Shown here: positions 60,850-64,000 of the stretch, one piece after another
Layout: each line of letters begins with the position of its first letter
How positions within the stretch are numbered: the stretch's first letter is position 1
From: Flavobacteriales bacterium
GTDB lineage: Bacteria; Bacteroidota; Bacteroidia; Flavobacteriales_F; PHOS-HE28
Length of the DNA stretch: 64,000 nucleotides
Assembly: GCA_016704485.1 (NCBI GenBank)
Contig: JADJAA010000002.1
Coordinates: 558,001-622,000, forward strand
Direction: 5' to 3'
Made by a program: the position numbers and the translations under genes
Notes under the pieces: generated by a model
The model's database searches: none
What the model saw: only the letters and a program-made list of their open reading frames with translations
What the model was told of the DNA's origin: nothing

Positions 60850-63762
60850 ATGCGTATTATTTCACTTTTGCTACTGGCCTTCTTGGTGTCAACGAATTGC
60901 TTCGCACAGAAGGAATACACCTACACCAGCGTTCCAGGCGATCCGCTCGAAGCGCGGATCTATACCCTTGACAATGGCCTACAAGTGTGGCTGAGCAGGA
61001 ATACCGACGCTCCCCGAGTTCAGACCAACATTGCCGTGCGTGCTGGAAGCACTAAGGATCCGGCCACAGCTACAGGCCTAGCGCATTACTTGGAGCACAT
61101 GCTATTTAAAGGCACGAGCAAATACGGCACTGCGAATTGGATGGAAGAAAGCAGGTTGTTACAGCAGATCAGTGATGCGTACGAAGAACGTCGTAATACC
61201 ACCGACCAAGCGAACCGCGACATGATCTATCACCGGATCGATAGTCTCAGCCAATTGGCCGCAGCCCAAGCAGTGCCGAATGAGTACGATAAAATGGCGA
61301 AGAGCATTGGCGCAAAAGGCACCAACGCATATACCAGCACAGAGCGCACGGTATACATCAACGACATGCCCAGCGACGAGCTCGAGAAATGGATGATGAT
61401 CGAAAGCGAGCGGTTCCAAGAAGCAGTTCTTCGCTTGTTCCATACCGAATTGGAAACCGTTTACGAAGAGTTCAATCGCGGTCAGGATAACGATGGCAGA
61501 CAAGCGTACCAGAAGTTGAACGAGCTGATGTACCCCACACATCCATATGGTACGCAAACCACCATAGGCACCGGAGAACATTTGAAGAATCCGAGCATGG
61601 TAAAGATCCACGAGTATTTTGATACGTGGTACGTACCCAATAACATGGCCGTGATCCTCGCGGGGGACATCGACTACGACAAGACCATAGCAATGGTCGA
61701 TAAATTCTTTGGCACTTGGAAACGCAAAGAAGTTCCGGTCGTTGAATTTCCTGTAGAAAAACCTATCACCGAGCCACGTACCGCAGAGGTGTTCGGCCCG
61801 GATGCTGAATGGGTTGATATTGCATACCGTTTTGACGGGTATGGAAGCGGGGTAGAACCCATGTTGAAAATGATCGAAGGCATTATGCAGAACGGCAAGG
61901 CCGGCTTGATCGACCTCAACTTGTTACAGGCCCAAAAAGTGCTGGATTCATACTGCTATGCGGATGTATCCACGAATTATTCGGACATGATGATCCACGG
62001 CGAGGCCAAAGAAGGACAGACCTTGGAGCAGGTGCGGGATCTATTGTTGGCACAGGTCGAAGCATTGAAAAAGGGCGAGTTCGAGGACTGGTTATTGGAA
62101 GCAGTGATCAACGATCAAAAGCAACAGCAGATCAAATACTGGAACGAGAACAACAGTCTGCGGGCATCGGCCATGACGGATGCCTTCATCCTCGAGAAGA
62201 AATGGGCTGATGAAGTCGCGATCTTCGAGCGAATGGGCAAATTCACGAAACAGGATGTGATCGATTTTGCGAACAAGAACTTCGGCAACAACTACGTGGC
62301 TGTCTTCAAACGCACTGGTGAGAACAAGAGCGTGCATAAAGTGGATAAGCCGAAGATCACAGCGCTGGACATTAAGCGCGATGGGCAAAGCGCTTGGCGA
62401 ACCGAGTGGGAAAAGACCGCAAGTGCCACACTAACGCCTGTTTTCGTCGATTTTGACAAGGCCATCGATCATCGCTCCTTAACGAACAAGGTGCCATTGG
62501 CAGTTGTAAAGAACCCGACGAACGACCTTTTCAGCCTCCGTTATATTTTGGATATGGGGACCGATCACGATAAAGAACTCGGAGTCGCAGTGCGTTATCT
62601 GGAATACTTGGGAACTTCCAAATACGATCCGACGGCATTCAAGCAAGAACTCTTCAAGCTTGGTCTGGGCATTAGTGTTTACGTGGCGGAGGATCGTAGT
62701 TATGTAACCCTTACCGGACTGGAAAAAAACTTGGAACGTGGTATAGAGTTGTTGGAGCAGTTACTTGCTGATGCACAACCCAACGACGAAGCGTTGAAGG
62801 GACTTGTTGCAGACATCGGCAAAAGCCGCCAGGACCAAGCCAAGAACAAGAATAGCATCTTTTACGAAGGACTTGCGAGCTACGCGAAATTCGGTAAGGT
62901 GAACGCATTCAATGATGTTATGCCATTGGCTCGATTGGAAGCATTGACCAGCGCAGAAATGTTGGAACGTATCCACCAACTGACCAGCTACAAGCACAAC
63001 GTGTTCTACTACGGAAAGAAATCCACCGACGAAGTAACGGCGTTGCTCAACAAGCACCACAAAACACCAGCAAACTTATTGGAGTATCCTCCCGAACGCC
63101 TTTATCCAGAGCTAGCGACCACAGAGAACAAAGTCTACTTTGCTGATCAGGACATGGTGCAAGCAGAGATGATGTTCTACGGAAAAGCAGGTCAATTCGA
63201 TGTAAGCAAACTACCTTATGCGTCACTCTTCAATGAGTACTTCGGAAGCGGTTTGAGCAGTATCGTATTCCAAGAGATCCGCGAAGCGAAAGCGCTGGCC
63301 TACGGAGCTGGTGCGTCATACACAACCCCGAGCAAGAAGGAAGATGCACACTATGTGCGTGTATTCATAGGAACCCAAGCGGACAAACTCCCGGATGCTG
63401 TGGATGCGATGTTGGAATTGATGAACAACATGCCCATGGCGAAAGAGCAATTCGAAGGCGCAAAGACCGCAGCCTTGAAAGTGATCGCCAGCACCCGTAT
63501 AACCAAAGAGAACATCTATTGGACCTGGGATGCGAATCAGCGTAAAGGCATTAACTACGACCTGCGCAAAGACAGCTATGAAAAGATCCCGAGCATCACG
63601 TTAGAGGACATGAAGACCTTCTTCGACAAAGAGGTAAAAGGCCGCACCTACCATTATACAGTGATCGGTAAGCAAGCCGGTATGGACCTGAAAGTGTTGG
63701 AGAAGTTGGGCCCGGTAACAGTGCTAAGCAAAGAGGAATTGTTCGGCTACCCCGTAGAGTAG
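60850..63762 (+). CDS. M16 zinc peptidase, full-length (pitrilysin-like)
   Basis: A 970-residue secreted M16 peptidase with signal peptide (cleavage near CFAQ). The zinc motif HYLEH in LAHYLEHMLFKGT is intact, followed by ALVIDEALS-type geometry: the third ligand lies in ELETVYEEFNRGQDNDG. Two pairs of M16 domains follow, as in pitrilysin/insulysin, with substrate-binding YGAGASYTTPS near residue 815 of the C-terminal half. It degrades short peptides in the periplasm or outside the cell. A TACTTTCG near-match to the -7 box lies about 28 bases upstream, directly after the inverted repeat. Confidence 0.92.
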   Translation: MRIISLLLLAFLVSTNCFAQKEYTYTSVPGDPLEARIYTLDNGLQVWLSRNTDAPRVQTNIAVRAGSTKDPATATGLAHYLEHMLFKGTSKYGTANWMEESRLLQQISDAYEERRNTTDQANRDMIYHRIDSLSQLAAAQAVPNEYDKMAKSIGAKGTNAYTSTERTVYINDMPSDELEKWMMIESERFQEAVLRLFHTELETVYEEFNRGQDNDGRQAYQKLNELMYPTHPYGTQTTIGTGEHLKNPSMVKIHEYFDTWYVPNNMAVILAGDIDYDKTIAMVDKFFGTWKRKEVPVVEFPVEKPITEPRTAEVFGPDAEWVDIAYRFDGYGSGVEPMLKMIEGIMQNGKAGLIDLNLLQAQKVLDSYCYADVSTNYSDMMIHGEAKEGQTLEQVRDLLLAQVEALKKGEFEDWLLEAVINDQKQQQIKYWNENNSLRASAMTDAFILEKKWADEVAIFERMGKFTKQDVIDFANKNFGNNYVAVFKRTGENKSVHKVDKPKITALDIKRDGQSAWRTEWEKTASATLTPVFVDFDKAIDHRSLTNKVPLAVVKNPTNDLFSLRYILDMGTDHDKELGVAVRYLEYLGTSKYDPTAFKQELFKLGLGISVYVAEDRSYVTLTGLEKNLERGIELLEQLLADAQPNDEALKGLVADIGKSRQDQAKNKNSIFYEGLASYAKFGKVNAFNDVMPLARLEALTSAEMLERIHQLTSYKHNVFYYGKKSTDEVTALLNKHHKTPANLLEYPPERLYPELATTENKVYFADQDMVQAEMMFYGKAGQFDVSKLPYASLFNEYFGSGLSSIVFQEIREAKALAYGAGASYTTPSKKEDAHYVRVFIGTQADKLPDAVDAMLELMNNMPMAKEQFEGAKTAALKVIASTRITKENIYWTWDANQRKGINYDLRKDSYEKIPSITLEDMKTFFDKEVKGRTYHYTVIGKQAGMDLKVLEKLGPVTVLSKEELFGYPVE

Positions 63763-63763
63763 C

Positions 63764-63803
63764 GTCGACCCTGTCATCCCGGCCTTGAGCCGGGAGGGTC
63801 GAC
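63764..63803. repeat. Palindromic intergenic element between M16 gene and cinA
   Basis: GTCGACCCT ... AGGGTCGAC enclose CCCGGC-CTTGA-GCCGGG, with only five unpaired bases on the left arm. It could end the M16 transcript, but no T-run follows, and the core TGTCATCCCGG resembles repetitive extragenic palindromes. Confidence 0.6.
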
Positions 63804-63851
63804 ACGTTACGGTAATCAGAACGCGCAGCTGTCGGGAACCAAAAGCAAACA

Positions 63852-64000
63852 ATGCCCAAAGAAATTACAGCCACCATTATCAGTATTGGCGATGAATTAT
63901 TGATCGGTCAGACCATCAATACGAATGCCGGATGGATGGGTGAGCAACTGGCATTGTCAGGTATCCGATCAAAACGTGTACTGACGATCGGCGACGACAA
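63852..64000 (+). CDS. cinA: CinA N-terminus (nicotinamide-nucleotide amidase family), partial
   Basis: Partial at the right edge: MPKEITATIISIGDELLIGQ, then TINTNAGWMGEQLALSGI. This is the opening of the CinA/COG1058 molybdopterin-binding-like domain; full proteins reach about 415 residues. The C-terminal deamidase domain, if present, lies beyond the window. The M16 stop is 90 bases upstream. Confidence 0.92.
   Translation, partial: MPKEITATIISIGDELLIGQTINTNAGWMGEQLALSGIRSKRVLTIGDD

Overview
The window comes from a member of the Bacteroidota, most likely Flavobacteriales. Several independent signs agree. Four secreted proteins end in type IX secretion (T9SS) type A sorting domains. A TamB gene is paired with a lipidated TamA-like (TamL) protein. 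There is a GH3 plus serine-hydrolase fusion. Genes lack Shine-Dalgarno sequences, and many are preceded by the Bacteroidota -7 box TAnnTTTG, often only a few bases before the start codon. GC content is moderate. I see no prophage, CRISPR array, rRNA or intact insertion sequence.

Layout. 1-9.3 kb: a YceI lipoprotein cut by the left edge, then a phenylacetate catabolism cluster (paaA-B-C-D, paaG and paaH on the minus strand, with paaE divergent from paaA), a small secreted protein and an M1 metallopeptidase. Together the paa genes activate phenylacetyl-CoA by ring epoxidation (PaaABCE, with PaaD for maturation), isomerise it (PaaG) and later oxidise the hydroxyacyl-CoA (PaaH). 9.4-14.4 kb: an EF-G paralogue whose catalytic switch II histidine is replaced by leucine, a small ORF, a cobalamin riboswitch in front of a T9SS-secreted beta-propeller protein, tRNA-Thr(CGT) and a small hypothetical gene. 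14.5-19.4 kb: mutL, two rhomboid proteases and an endonuclease/exonuclease/phosphatase family protein, all on the minus strand.

19.6-34.6 kb: a large NagZ-like GH3/serine hydrolase fusion, then a mosaic segment of about 2.1 kb with two orphan lipoproteins and a RelE/ParE toxin-antitoxin pair. This segment is bounded by a duplicated copy of the GH3 gene's 3' end. Next come tamL-tamB (outer-membrane assembly), a SIMPL-like secreted protein and a THUMP-type rRNA methyltransferase. 34.7-43.3 kb: a CarboxypepD-reg-like protein, a T9SS protein, an HExxH protein, a lemA-TPM-TPM cluster, a TerB/DnaJ protein, yaaA, a small outer-membrane-type protein, an alpha/beta hydrolase and an FKBP lipoprotein.

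43.4-50.2 kb: a DUF551-like protein, a divergent malate synthase next to an AlkB-type alkane monooxygenase, and a translationally coupled pair of M16 peptidases, the second without its zinc motif. 50.5-58.6 kb: two giant T9SS proteins sharing a C-terminal module of about 450 residues that I do not recognise. 58.7-64 kb: a DUF2490-like protein, a small helical protein, miaE, a large nested inverted repeat, a third M16 peptidase and the 5' end of cinA.

Most interesting: the cobalamin-controlled T9SS beta-propeller (possibly a BtuG analogue delivered by a different secretion route), the GTPase-site-altered EF-G, the shared module of the giant T9SS paralogues, and the repeat-bounded toxin-antitoxin insertion.
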